Assembly: GCA_963580455.1 (NCBI GenBank)
Contig: OY756962.1
Coordinates: forward strand, 16,262,001 to 16,326,000
DNA length: 64,000 bases
Reading direction: 5' to 3'
From: Euonymus europaeus
Lineage: Eukaryota; Streptophyta; Magnoliopsida; Celastrales; Celastraceae
Below are positions 1 through 9,750 of the stretch, piece by piece. The notes under the pieces were generated by a model. The model was not told where the DNA came from and did not search any database. It was given only the letters and a program-made list of their open reading frames with translations. Numbering within the stretch: the stretch's first letter is position 1; every line of letters begins with the position of its first letter. The position numbers were made by a program, and so were the translations under genes.

Positions 1-160
1 ACCATCAAAGTTTCTCGGTGTACACTTTTTATTGTTCTTCTATGTTAAATTTTATGAGTATAACCTTCCTAGATTATTTCGATGCAAAAAAATGAACTTT
101 ATACGCAAAATTGACAAAACCGTTAAAAGCTCGTCCATAGAGGGAGTTGAGCAACTTCGG

Positions 161-320
161 ACCATCAAAGTTGCTCGGTGTACACTTTTTATTGTTCTTC
201 TATGTTAAATTATTTGAGTATAAGCTTCCTAGATTATTTCGATGAGAAAAAATGAACTTTTTACGACAAATGGACAAAACCGTTAAAATCTCCTCCATAG
301 AGAGAGTTGAGCAACTTCGG
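161..320 (+). repeat. Representative 160-bp monomer (reference phase)
   Basis: This copy shows the parts of the monomer. Positions 161-200 hold the conserved accatcaaag, ttgctcggtg and tacactttttattg segment. Positions 201-240 hold the tatg..aaattt and gagtataagcttcc segment, with the HindIII site AAGCTT at 222-227. Positions 241-270 are the variable window that defines monomer subtypes. Positions 271-320 hold the most conserved segment (tggacaaaaccgtt, ctccatagagagagttgag, caacttcgg). G+C is 54 of 160 by hand count. The length 160 leaves remainder 1 on division by 3, so any reading frame shifts at each monomer, which argues against a coding repeat. The phase chosen is arbitrary. Confidence 0.95.
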
Positions 321-336
321 ACCATCAAAGTTGCTC
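309..336. repeat. Conserved 9-bp inverted repeat within the monomer (example)
   Basis: GAGCAACTT at 309-317 is followed, after 10 bases, by its exact reverse complement AAGTTGCTC at 328-336. The same dyad recurs in most monomers of the window. Subtypes with tttctcggg, gttgttcgatg or gttgacaacc carry one or more mismatches in an arm. It could form a hairpin or cruciform, or be a two-fold binding site. Dyad symmetry has been reported as a property of centromeric satellites that lack CENP-B boxes; a role here is inference. Confidence 0.85.
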
Positions 337-892
337 GGTGTACGCTTTTTATTGTTCTTCTATGTCAAATTTTATGAGTATAAGCTTCCAAGATTATTTC
401 AATTCCAAATCACCAACTTTCTATGAGAAATGGACAAAACCGTTAAATGCTCCTCCATAGAGAGTGTGGAGCAACTTCGAACCATCAAAGTTGTTCGATG
501 TAAACTTTTTATTGTTCTTCTATGTCAAATTTTACGAGTATAAGCTTCCAAGATTATTTCGATTCCAAATCACCAACTTTCTATGAGAAATGGACAAAAC
601 CGTTAAAAGCTCCTACATAGAGAGAGTTGAGCAACTTCGGACCAACAAAGTTTCTCGGGATACACTTTTTATTCTTCTTCTATGTCAAATTTTACGAGTA
701 TAAGCTTCCTAGATTATTTCGATGCTGAAACACCATCTTTCTATGACAAATGGACAAAACCGTTAAAAGCCCCTCCATTGAGAGAGTTGAGCAACTTCAG
801 ACCATCAAAGTTTCTCGGTGTACACTTTTTATTGTTATTCTATGTCAAATTTTACGAGTATAAGCTTCCTAGATTATTTCGATGTTAAAAAA

Positions 893-913
893 CCATTTGT
901 CTTTGACAAATGG
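893..913. repeat. Perfect short-loop hairpin in a variant monomer
   Basis: The arm CCATTTGTC is followed by TTT and then its exact reverse complement. This is a 9-bp perfect inverted repeat with a 3-base loop, created by a change in the variable window of one subtype. The same element is at 15121-15141, 18161-18181, 21359-21379, 24557-24577, 27755-27775 and 32555-32575, always in the monomer preceding the gttattctatg type. It is distinct from the dyad shared by most monomers. Confidence 0.9.
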
Positions 914-1120
914 ACAAAACCATTAAAAGCTCCTCCATAGAGAGAGTTGAGCAACTTCGGACCATCAAATTTGCTCGGTGTACACTTTTTATTGTTATTC
1001 TATGTCAAATTTTATGAGTATAAGCTTCCAAGATTATTTCGATTGCAAATCACCAACTTTCTATGAGAAATGGACAAAACCGTTAAAAGGTCCTACATAG
1101 AAAGAGTTGAGCAACTTCGA

Positions 1121-2075
1121 ACCATCAAAGTTGCTCGGTGTACACTTTTTATTGTACTTCTATGTCAAATTTTACGAGTATAAGCTTCCTAGATTATTTC
1201 GATGTTAAAACACCATTTTTCTTTGACAAATGGACAAAACCGTTAAAAGCCCCTCCATAGAGAGAGTTGAGCAACTTCGGACCATCAAAGTTGCTCGGTG
1301 TACACTTTTTATTGTTATTCTACGTCAAATTTTATGAGTATAAGCTTCCAAGATTATTTCGATTGCAAATCACCAACTTTCTATGAGAAATGGACAAAAC
1401 CGTTAGAAGGTCCTACATAGAAAGAATTTAGCAACTTCGAACCATCAAAGTTGCTCGATCTAAACTTTTTATTGTTCTTCTATGTTAAATTTTATGAGTA
1501 TAAGCTTCCTAGATTATTTCGATGTTAAAACACCATTTTTCTTTGACAAATGGACAAAACCGTTAAAAGCCCCTCCATAGAGAGAGTTGAGCAACTTCGG
1601 ACCATCAAAGTTGCTCGGTGTACACTTTTTATTGTACTTCTATGTCAAATTTTACGAGTATAAGCTTCCTAGATTATTTCGATGTTAAAACACCATTTTT
1701 CTTTGACAAATGGACAAAACCGTTAAAAGCCCCTCCATAGAGAGAGTTGAGCAACTTCGGACCATCAAAGTTGCTCGGTGTACACTTTTTATTGTTATTC
1801 TATGTCAAATTTTATGAGTATAAGCTTCCAAGATTATTTCGATTGCAAATCACCAACTTTCTATGAGAAATGGACAAAACCGTTAAAAGGTCCTACATAG
1901 AAAGAGTTGAGCAACTTCGAACCATCAAAGTTGCTCGATCTAAACTTTTTATTGTTCTTCTATGTTAAATTTTATGAGTATAAGCTTCCTAGATTATTTA
2001 GATAAAAAAAAACTTTTTACGACAAATGAAAAAACCGTTGAAAGCTCCTCCATAGAGAGAGTTGAGATACTTCGG
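1121..2075 (+). repeat. 480-bp trimer sub-repeat, two copies
   Basis: Three monomer types repeat in order. X has gtacttc and gatgttaaaacacc. Y has gttattc and gattgcaaatcacc. Z has ctcgatctaaac. X starts at 1121 and again at 1601, 480 bases apart. The last Z copy (1921-2075) is only 155 bp: its variable window is replaced by gat plus a run of nine A and then actttttacg. The series reappears at 32783-33736, at 38850-39644 starting with Y, and as single X-Y-Z sets inside the 16-mer units near 41.7 and 44.3 kb. Confidence 0.88.
1921..2075 (+). repeat. Short 155-bp monomer with poly-A run
   Basis: This copy lost about 5 bp in the variable window and carries tagat followed by nine A. Its downstream half reads gaaaaaaccgttgaaagctcc and ttgagatacttcgg. 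The equivalent monomer at 33583-33736 has eight A and is one base shorter, a likely slippage difference. Further copies occur near 39.49, 42.05, 44.61 and 47.0 kb. It is a useful marker because it shifts the local period. Confidence 0.88.
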
Positions 2076-2280
2076 ACCATCAAAATTGCTCGGTGTACAC
2101 TTTTTATTGTTCTTCTATGTCAAATTTTACGAGTATAAGCTTCGTAGATTATTTCGATGCTAAAACACCATCTTCCTATGACAAATGGACAAAACCGTTA
2201 AAAGCCCCTCCATAGAGAGAGTTGGGCAACTTCGGACCATCAAAGTTGCTCGGTGTACACTTTTTATTGTTATTCTATGT

Positions 2281-5157
2281 CAAATTTTAAGAGTATAAGC
2301 TTCCAAGATTATTTCGATTCAAAATCACCAACTTTCTATGAGAAATAGACAAAATCGTTAAAAGCCCTTCCATAGAGAGAGTTGAGCAATTTCTGACGAT
2401 CAAAGTTGCTCGGTGTACACTTTTTATTGTTATTCTATGTCAAATTTTATGAGTATAAGCTTTCAAGATTATTTCGATTCCAAATCACCAACTTCCTATG
2501 AGAAATGGACGAAACCGTTAAAAGCTTCTCCATAGAGAGAGTTGAGCAACTTCGAACCATCAAAGTTGCTTGATGTACACTTTTTATTGTTCTTCTATTT
2601 AAAATTTTATTATTATAAGCTTTCTAGATTATTTCGATGGTAAAACACTATCTTTCTATGACAAATGGACAAAACCGTTAAAAGCCCCTACATAGAGAGA
2701 GTTGAGCAACTTCAGACCATCAAAATTGCTCGCTGTACACTTTTTATTGTGATTCTATGTCAAATTTTACGAGTATAAGCTTCCTAGATTATTTCGATTC
2801 CAAATCACCAACTTTCTATTAGAAATGGACAAAACCGTTAAAAGCTCCTCCATAGAGAGAGTTGAGCAACTTCGAACCGTCAAAGTTGCTCGATGTACAC
2901 TTTTTAGTGTTCTTCTATGTTAAATTTTATGAGTATAAGCCTCCTAGATTATTTCGATGCCAAAAAATGAAGTTTTTACAACAAATGGACAAAACTGTTA
3001 AAAGCCCCTCCATAGAGAGAGTTGAGCAACTTCGGACCATCGAAGTTGCTCGGTGTACACTTTTTATTGTTATTCTATGTCAAATTTTATGAGTATAAGC
3101 TTCCAAGATTATTTCGATTCCAAATCACCAACTTTCTATGAGAAATGGACAAAACGGTTAAAAGCTCCTACATAGAGAGAGTTGAGCAACTTCGAACCAT
3201 CAAAGTTGCTCGATGTAAACTTCTTATTGTCCTTCTATGTTAAATTTTATGAGCATAAGCGTCCTAGATTATTTCGAAGCCAAAAAACGAACCTTTTACG
3301 AAAAATGGACAAAACTGTTAAAAGGTCCTCCATAGGGAGAGTTGAGATACCTCGGACCATCAAAGTTGCTCGGTGTACACTTTTTATTGTTCTTCTATGT
3401 CAAATTTTATGAGTATAAGCTTCCTAGATTATTTCGATGCTAAAACACCATCTTTCTATGACAAATGGAGAAAAACGTTAAAAGCCGCTCCATAGAGAGA
3501 GTTGAGCAACTTCGGACCATCAAAGTTGCTTGGTGTACACTTTTTATTGTTATTCTATGTCAAATTTTATGAGTATAAGCTTTCAAGATTATTTCGATTC
3601 CAAATCACCAACTTTCCATGAGAAATGTACAAAACCGTTAAAAGCTCCATCATAGAGAGAGTTGAGCAACTTCGAACCACCAAGGTTGCTCGATGTACAC
3701 TTTTTATTGTTCTTCTATGTTAAATTTTATGAGTATAAGCTTCCTAGATTATTTCGATGCCAAAAAATGAACTTTTTAAAACAAATGAACAAAACCGTTG
3801 AAAGCTCCTCCATAGAGAGAGTTGAGCAACTTCGGACCATCAAAGTTGCTCGGTGTACACTTTTTATTGTTCTTCCATGTCAAATTTTACGAGTATAAGC
3901 TTCCAAGATTATTTCGATGCCAAAACACCAACTTTTTATCAAAAATGGAAAAAACCGTTAAAAGCTCCTCCATAGAGAGAGTTGAGTAACTTCGGACCAA
4001 CAAAGTTTCTCGGGATACACTTTTTATTGTTCTTCTATGTCAAATTTTACGAGTATAAGCTTTCTAGATTATTTCGATTCTAAAACACCATTTTTCTATG
4101 ACAAATGGACAAAACCGTTAAAAGCCCTCCATAGAGAGAGTTGAGCAACTTCGGACCATCAAAGTTGCTCGGTGTACACTTTTTATTGTTATTCTATGTC
4201 AAATTTTATGAGTATTAGCTTCCAAGATTATTTCGATTCAAAATCACCAACTTTCTATGAGAAATGGACAAAACCGTTAAAAGCTCCTCCATAGAGAGAG
4301 TTGAATAACTTCGGACCAACAAAATTGCTGGGGATACACTTTTTATTGTTCTTCTTTATTAAATTTTATGAGTATAAGCTTCCTAGATTATTTCGATGCT
4401 AAAACACCATCTTTCTATGAAAAATCGACAAAACCGTTAAAAGCCCCTCCATAGAGAGAGTTGACAACCTCGGACCATCAAAGATGCTCGGTGTACACTT
4501 TTTATTGTCCTTCTGTGTCAAATTTTACGAGTATAAGCTTCCAAGATTATTTCGATGCCAAAACACCAACTTTTTATCACAGATGGACAAAACCGTTAAA
4601 AGCTTCTCCATAGAGAGAGTTGAGCAACTTCGGACCAACAAAGTTGCACGGGATACACTTTTTATTGTTCTTCTTTGTCAAATTTTACGAGTATAAGCTT
4701 CGTAGATTATTTCGATGCTAAAACACCATCTTTCTATGACAAATGGACAAAACCGTTAAAATCCCCTCCATAGAGAGAGTTGAGCAACTTCTGACCATCA
4801 AAGTTGCTCGGTGTACACTTTTTATTGTTATTCTATGTCAAATTTTATGAGTATAAGCTTTCAAGATTATTTCGATTCCAAATCACCAACTTCCTTGAGA
4901 AATGGACATAACCGTTAAAAGCCCTTCCATAGAGAGAGTTGAACAACTTCGAACCATCAAAGTTGCTTGATGTACACTTTTTATTGTTCTTCTATTTAAA
5001 ATTTTACGAGTATAAGCTTCCTATATTATTTCGATGTTAAAACACCAACTTTTTATCACAGATGGACAAAACCGTTAAAAGCTCCTCCATAGAGAGAGTT
5101 GAGCAACTTCGGACCAACAAAGTTGCACGGGATACACTTTTTATTGTTCTTCTTTGT
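2281..5157 (+). repeat. 18-mer HOR, unit 1 (2877 bp)
   Basis: The distinctive caaattttaagagtataagc at 2281 recurs at 5158 and 8035, exactly 2877 bases apart each time. Eighteen monomers of 160 would be 2880. The three missing bases are single deletions: aaagccctcc near 4.12 kb, ttgacaacctcgg near 4.46 kb, and cttccttgag near 4.89 kb. Each recurs at the matching position in unit 2. The unit mixes subtypes in fixed order, including the anchor monomer with gaaccgtcaaag at 2862. It is duplicated in part at 33.94-36.7 kb. Confidence 0.93.
5010..5090 (+). repeat. Chimeric monomer (junction type 1)
   Basis: The left half (cctatattatttcgatgttaa) normally precedes catctttctttgac, as at 36.70 kb. Here it runs into caactttttatcacag, which normally follows gatgccaaaacac. 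The switch lies within the shared aaaacacca near 5040. Identical chimeras are at about 7918 and 52032. It marks an unequal exchange inside a monomer that created the 18-mer. Confidence 0.82.
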
Positions 5158-8034
5158 CAAATTTTAAGAGTATAAGCTTCCAAGATTATTTCGATTCAAA
5201 ATCACCAACTTTCTATGAGAAATAGACAAAATCGTTAAAAGCCCCTCCATAGAGAGAGTTGAGCAATTTCTGACGATCAAAGTTGCTCGGTGTACACTTT
5301 TTATTGTTATTCTATGTCAAATTTTATGAGTATAAGCTTTCAAGATTATTTCGATTCCAAATCACCAACTTCCTATGAGAAATGGACGAAACCGTTAAAA
5401 GCTTCTCCATAGAGAGAGTTGAGCAACTTCGAACCATCAAAGTTGCTTGATGTACACTTTTTATTGTTCTTCTATTTAAAATTTTATTATTATAAGCTTT
5501 CTATATTATTTCGATGGTAAAACACTATCTTTCTATGACAAATGGACAAAACCGTTAAAAGCCCCTACATAGAGAGAGTTGAGCAACTTCATACCATCAA
5601 AATTGCTCGCTGTACACTTTTTATTGTGATTCTATGTCAAATTTTATGAGTATAAGCTTCCTAGATTATTTCGATTCCAAATCACCAACTTTCTATTAGA
5701 AATGGACAAAACCGTTAAAAGCTCCTCCATAGAGAGAGTTGAGCAACTTCGAACCGTCAAAGTTGCTCGATGTACACTTTTTAGTGTTCTTCTATGTTAA
5801 ATTTTATGAGTATAAGCCTCCTAGATTATTTCGATGCCAAAAAATGAAGTTTTTACAACAAATGGACAAAACTGTTAAAAGCCCCTCCATAGAGAGAGTT
5901 GAGCAACTTCGGACCGTCGAAGTTGCTCGGTGTACACTTTTTATTGTTATTCTATGTCAAATTTTATGAGTATAAGATTCCAAGATTATTTCGATTCCAA
6001 ATCACCAACTTTCTATGAGAAATGGACAAAACGGTTAAAAGCTCCTACAAAGAGAGAGTTGAGCAACTTCGAACCATCAAAGTTGCTCGATGTAAACTTC
6101 TTATTGTCCTTCTATGTTAAATTTTATGAGCATAAGCGTCCTAGATTATTTCGAAGCCAAAAAACGAACCTTTTACGAAAAATGGACAAAACTGTTAAAA
6201 GGTCCTCCATAGGGAGAGTTGAGATACCTCGGACCATCAAAGTTGCTCGGTGTACACTTTTTATTGTTCTTCTATGTCAAATTTTATGAGTATAAGCTTC
6301 CTAGATTATTTCGATGCTAAAACACCATCTTTCTATGACAAATGGAGAAAAACGTTAAAAGCCGCTCCATAGAGAGAGTTGAGCAACTTCGGACCATCAA
6401 AGTTGCTTGGTGTACACTTTTTATTGTTATTCTATGTCAAATTTTATGAGTATAAGCTTTCAAGATTATTTCGATTCCAAATCACCAACTTTCCATGAGA
6501 AATGTACAAAACCGTTAAAAGCTCCATCATAGAGAGAGTTGAGCAACTTCGAACCACCAAGGTTGCTCGATGTACACTTTTTATTGTTCTTCTATGTTAA
6601 ATTTTATGAGTATAAGCTTCCTAGATTATTTCGATGCCAAAAAATGAACTTTTTAAAACAAATGAACAAAACCGTTAAAAGCTCCTCCATAGAGAGAGTT
6701 GAGCAACTTCGGACCATCAAAGTTGCTCGGTGTACACTTTTTATTGTTCTTCCATGTCAAATTTTACGAGTATAAGCTTCCAAGATTATTTCGATGCCAA
6801 AACACCAACTTTTTATCAAAAATGGAAAAAACCGTTAAAAGCTCCTCCATAGAGAGAGTTGAGTAACTTCGGACCAACAAAGTTTCTCGGGATACACTTT
6901 TTATTGTTCTTCTATGTCAAATTTTACGAGTATAAGCTTCCTAGATTATTTCGATTCTAAAACACCATTTTTCTATGACAAATGGACAAAACCGTTAAAA
7001 GCCCTCCATAGAGAGAGTTGAGCAACTTCGGACCATCAAAGTTGCTCGGTGTACACTTTTTATTGTTATTCTATGTCAAATTTTATGAGTATTAGCTTCC
7101 AAGATTATTTCGATTCAAAATCACCAACTTTCTATGAGAAATGGACAAAACCGTTAAAAGCTCCTCCATAGAGAGAGTTGAATAACTTCGGACCAACAAA
7201 ATTGCTGGGGATACACTTTTTATTGTTCTTCTTTATTAAATTTTATGAGTATAAGCTTCCTAGATTATTTCGATGCTAAAACACCATCTTTCTATGAAAA
7301 ATCGACAAAACCGTTAAAAGCCCCTCCATAGAGAGAGTTGACAACCTCGGACCATCAAAGATGCTCGGTGTACACTTTTTATTGTCCTTCTGTGTCAAAT
7401 TTTACGAGTATAAGCTTCCAAGATTATTTCGATGCCAAAACACCAACTTTTTATCACAGATGGACAAAACCGTTAAAAGCTTCTCCATAGAGAGAGTTGA
7501 GCAACTTCGGACCAACAAAGTTGCACAGGATACACTTTTTATTGTTCTTCTTTGTCAAATTTTACGAGTATAAGCTTCGTAGATTATTTCGATGCTAAAA
7601 CACCATCTTTCTATGACAAATGGACAAAACCGTTAAAATCCCCTCCATAGAGAGAGTTGAGCAACTTCTGACCATCAAAGTTGCTCGGTGTACACTTTTT
7701 ATTGTTATTCTATGTCAAATTTTATGAGTATAAGCTTTCAAGATTATTTCGATTCCAAATCACCAACTTCCTTGAGAAATGGACATAACCGTTAAAAGCC
7801 CTTCCATAGAGAGAGTTGAACAACTTCGAACCATCAAAGTTGCTTGATGTACACTTTTTATTGTTCTTCTATTTAAAATTTTACGAGTATAAGCTTCCTA
7901 TATTATTTCGATGTTAAAACACCAACTTTTTATCACAGATGGACAAAACCGTTAAAAGCTCCTCCATAGAGAGAGTTGAGCAACTTCGGACCAACAAAGT
8001 TGCACGGGATACACTTTTTATTGTTCTTCTTTGT
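5158..8034 (+). repeat. 18-mer HOR, unit 2 (2877 bp)
   Basis: This unit is a near-identical neighbour of unit 1 with the same order of monomer subtypes and the same three single-base deletions, near 7.0, 7.34 and 7.77 kb. Differences are sparse point changes, for example ggaccgtcg here against ggaccatcg in unit 1 and cttcataccatc against cttcagaccatc. The last of these is shared with unit 3 and with 52.57 kb, so units 2 and 3 are closer to each other than either is to unit 1. Confidence 0.93.
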
Positions 8035-9750
8035 CAAATTTTAAGAGTATAAGCTTCCAAGATTATTTCGATTCAAAATCACCAACTTTCTATGAGAAAT
8101 AGACAAAATCGTTAAAAGCCCCTCCATAGAGAGAGTTGAGCAATTTCTGACGATCAAAGTTGCTCGGTGTACACTTTTTATTGTTATTCTATGTCAAATT
8201 TTATGAGTATAAGCTTTCAAGATTATTTCGATTCCAAATCACCAACTTCCTATGAGAAATGGACGAAACCGTTAAAAGCTTCTCCATAGAGAGAGTTGAG
8301 CAACTTCGAACCATCAAAGTTGCTTGATGTACACTTTTTATTGTTCTTCTATTTAAAATTTTATTATTATAAGCTTTCTATATTATTTCGATGGTAAAAC
8401 ACTATCTTTCTATGACAAATGGACAAAACCGTTAAAAGCCCCTACATAGAGAGAGTTGAGCAACTTCATACCATCAAAATTGCTCGCTGTACACTTTTTA
8501 TTGTGATTCTATGTCAAATTTTATGAGTATAAGCTTCCTAGATTATTTCGATTCCAAATCACCAACTTTCTATTAGAAATGGACAAAACCGTTAAAAGCT
8601 CCTCCATAGAGAGAGTTGAGCAACTTCGAACCGTCAAAGTTGCTCGATGTACACTTTTTAGTGTTCTTCTATGTTAAATTTTATGAGTATAAGCCTCCTA
8701 GATTATTTCGATGCCAAAAAATGAAGTTTTTACAACAAATGGACAAAACTGTTAAAAGCCCCTCTATAGAGAGAGTTGAGCAACTTCGGACCATCGAAGT
8801 TGCTCGGTGTACACTTTTTATTGTTATTCTATGTCAAATTTTATGAGTATAAGCTTCCAAGATTATTTCGATTCCAAATCACCAACTTTCTATGAGAAAT
8901 GGACAAAACCGTTAAAAGCTCCTACATAGAGAGAGTTGAGCAACTTCGAACCATCAAAGTTGCTCGATGTAAACTTCTTATTGTCCTTCTATGTTAAATT
9001 TTATGAGCATAAGCGTCCTAGATTATTTCGAAGCCAAAAAACGAACCTTTTACGAAAAATGGACAAAACTGTTAAAAGGTCCTCCATAGGGAGAGTTGAG
9101 ATACCTCGGACCATCAAAGTTGCTCGGTGTACACTTTTTATTGTTCTTCTATGTCAAATTTTATGAGTATACGCTTCCTAGATTATTTCGATGCTAAAAC
9201 ACCATCTTTCTATGACAAATGGAGAAAACCGTTAAAAGCCCCTCCATAGAGAGAGTTGAGCAACTTCGGACCATCAAAGTTGCTTGGTGTACACTTTTTT
9301 TTGTTATTCTATGTCAAATTTTATGAGTATAAGCTTCCAAGATTATTTCGATTCCAAATCACCAACTTTCCATGAGAAATGTACAAAACCGTTAAAAGCT
9401 CCACCATAGAGAGAGTTGAGCAACTTCGAACCACAAAGGTTGCTCGATGTACACTTTTTATTGTTCTTCTATGTTAAATTTTATGAGTATAAGCTTCCTA
9501 GATTATTTCGATGCCAAAAAATGAACTTTTTAAAACGAATGGACAAAACCGTTAAAAGCTCCTCCATAGAGAGAGTTGAGTAACTTCGGACCATCAAAGT
9601 TGCTCGGTGTACACTTTTTATTGTTCTTCCATGTCAAATTTTACGAGTATAAGCTTCCAAGATTATTTCGATGCCAAAACACCAACTTTTTATCACAAAT
9701 GGAAAAAACCGTTAAAAGCTCCTCCATAGAGAGAGTTGAGTAACTTCGAA
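8035..9750 (+). repeat. 18-mer HOR, partial unit 3
   Basis: It starts with the same caaattttaag marker and follows the unit order for about 1.7 kb, then departs near 9750 where ttgagtaacttcgaaccatc replaces ttgagtaacttcggaccaac. It has its own markers (ctctatagag at 8763, gtatacgcttcc near 9167, aaacgaatgg near 9534). The same markers are found together at 52.15-53.83 kb, so this partial unit and that segment share a recent ancestor. Confidence 0.88.

Larger units (their letters stand above)
1..1120 (+). repeat. Left-edge monomers, first member of a threefold duplicated block
   Basis: Seven monomers of mixed subtype. The same order of variants recurs from 14229 (offset 14228) and from 31663 (offset 31662), including the accttcctag spelling before the AT-rich window, the gtgtggagcaacttcg monomer, the heavily AT gttaaaaaaccattt monomer, and the gattgcaaatcacc monomer. 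Differences seen between copies are scattered single bases, for example actttatacg here against actttttacg at 31.76 kb. No gene is present. Confidence 0.88.

Noticed and set aside
211..222. Relationship to the Arabidopsis 178-bp centromere repeat through the shared gagtataag
   Set aside because: The match is only about nine bases, and I see no further similarity in length or flanking sequence. It is too little to claim homology without an alignment.
211..227. TATA-like motif (gagtataag) as a promoter in each monomer
   Set aside because: It is one AT-rich word in an AT-rich monomer, with no other promoter element or transcribed unit. Satellite transcription is possible, but nothing in the sequence locates a start.
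309..345. CENP-B box
   Set aside because: Only the TTCG-four bases-A half is present. The required CGGG does not follow at the right spacing in any subtype I checked, including those with ctcgggatac.
1921..2075. Poly-A run as the tail of a retroposed element
   Set aside because: The sequence on both sides is ordinary satellite monomer, the copy is shorter than 160 rather than longer, and there is no target-site duplication or inserted body. A small replacement or slippage explains it.
5930..6289. Open frame of 119 codons, the longest of many similar short frames across the window
   Set aside because: The same peptide pieces return wherever the monomer returns, in all three frames, because 160 is not a multiple of three. 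Frames end within two or three monomers, most would need GTG or TTG starts, and single-base variants between copies freely break or extend them. This is a repeat by-product, not a gene.
8763..8772. Palindrome ctctatagag
   Set aside because: A single C to T change in ctccatagag makes this 10-bp palindrome. It occurs in only a few copies (8763, near 16762, 52877) and is best used as a marker of related units, not as a regulatory site.
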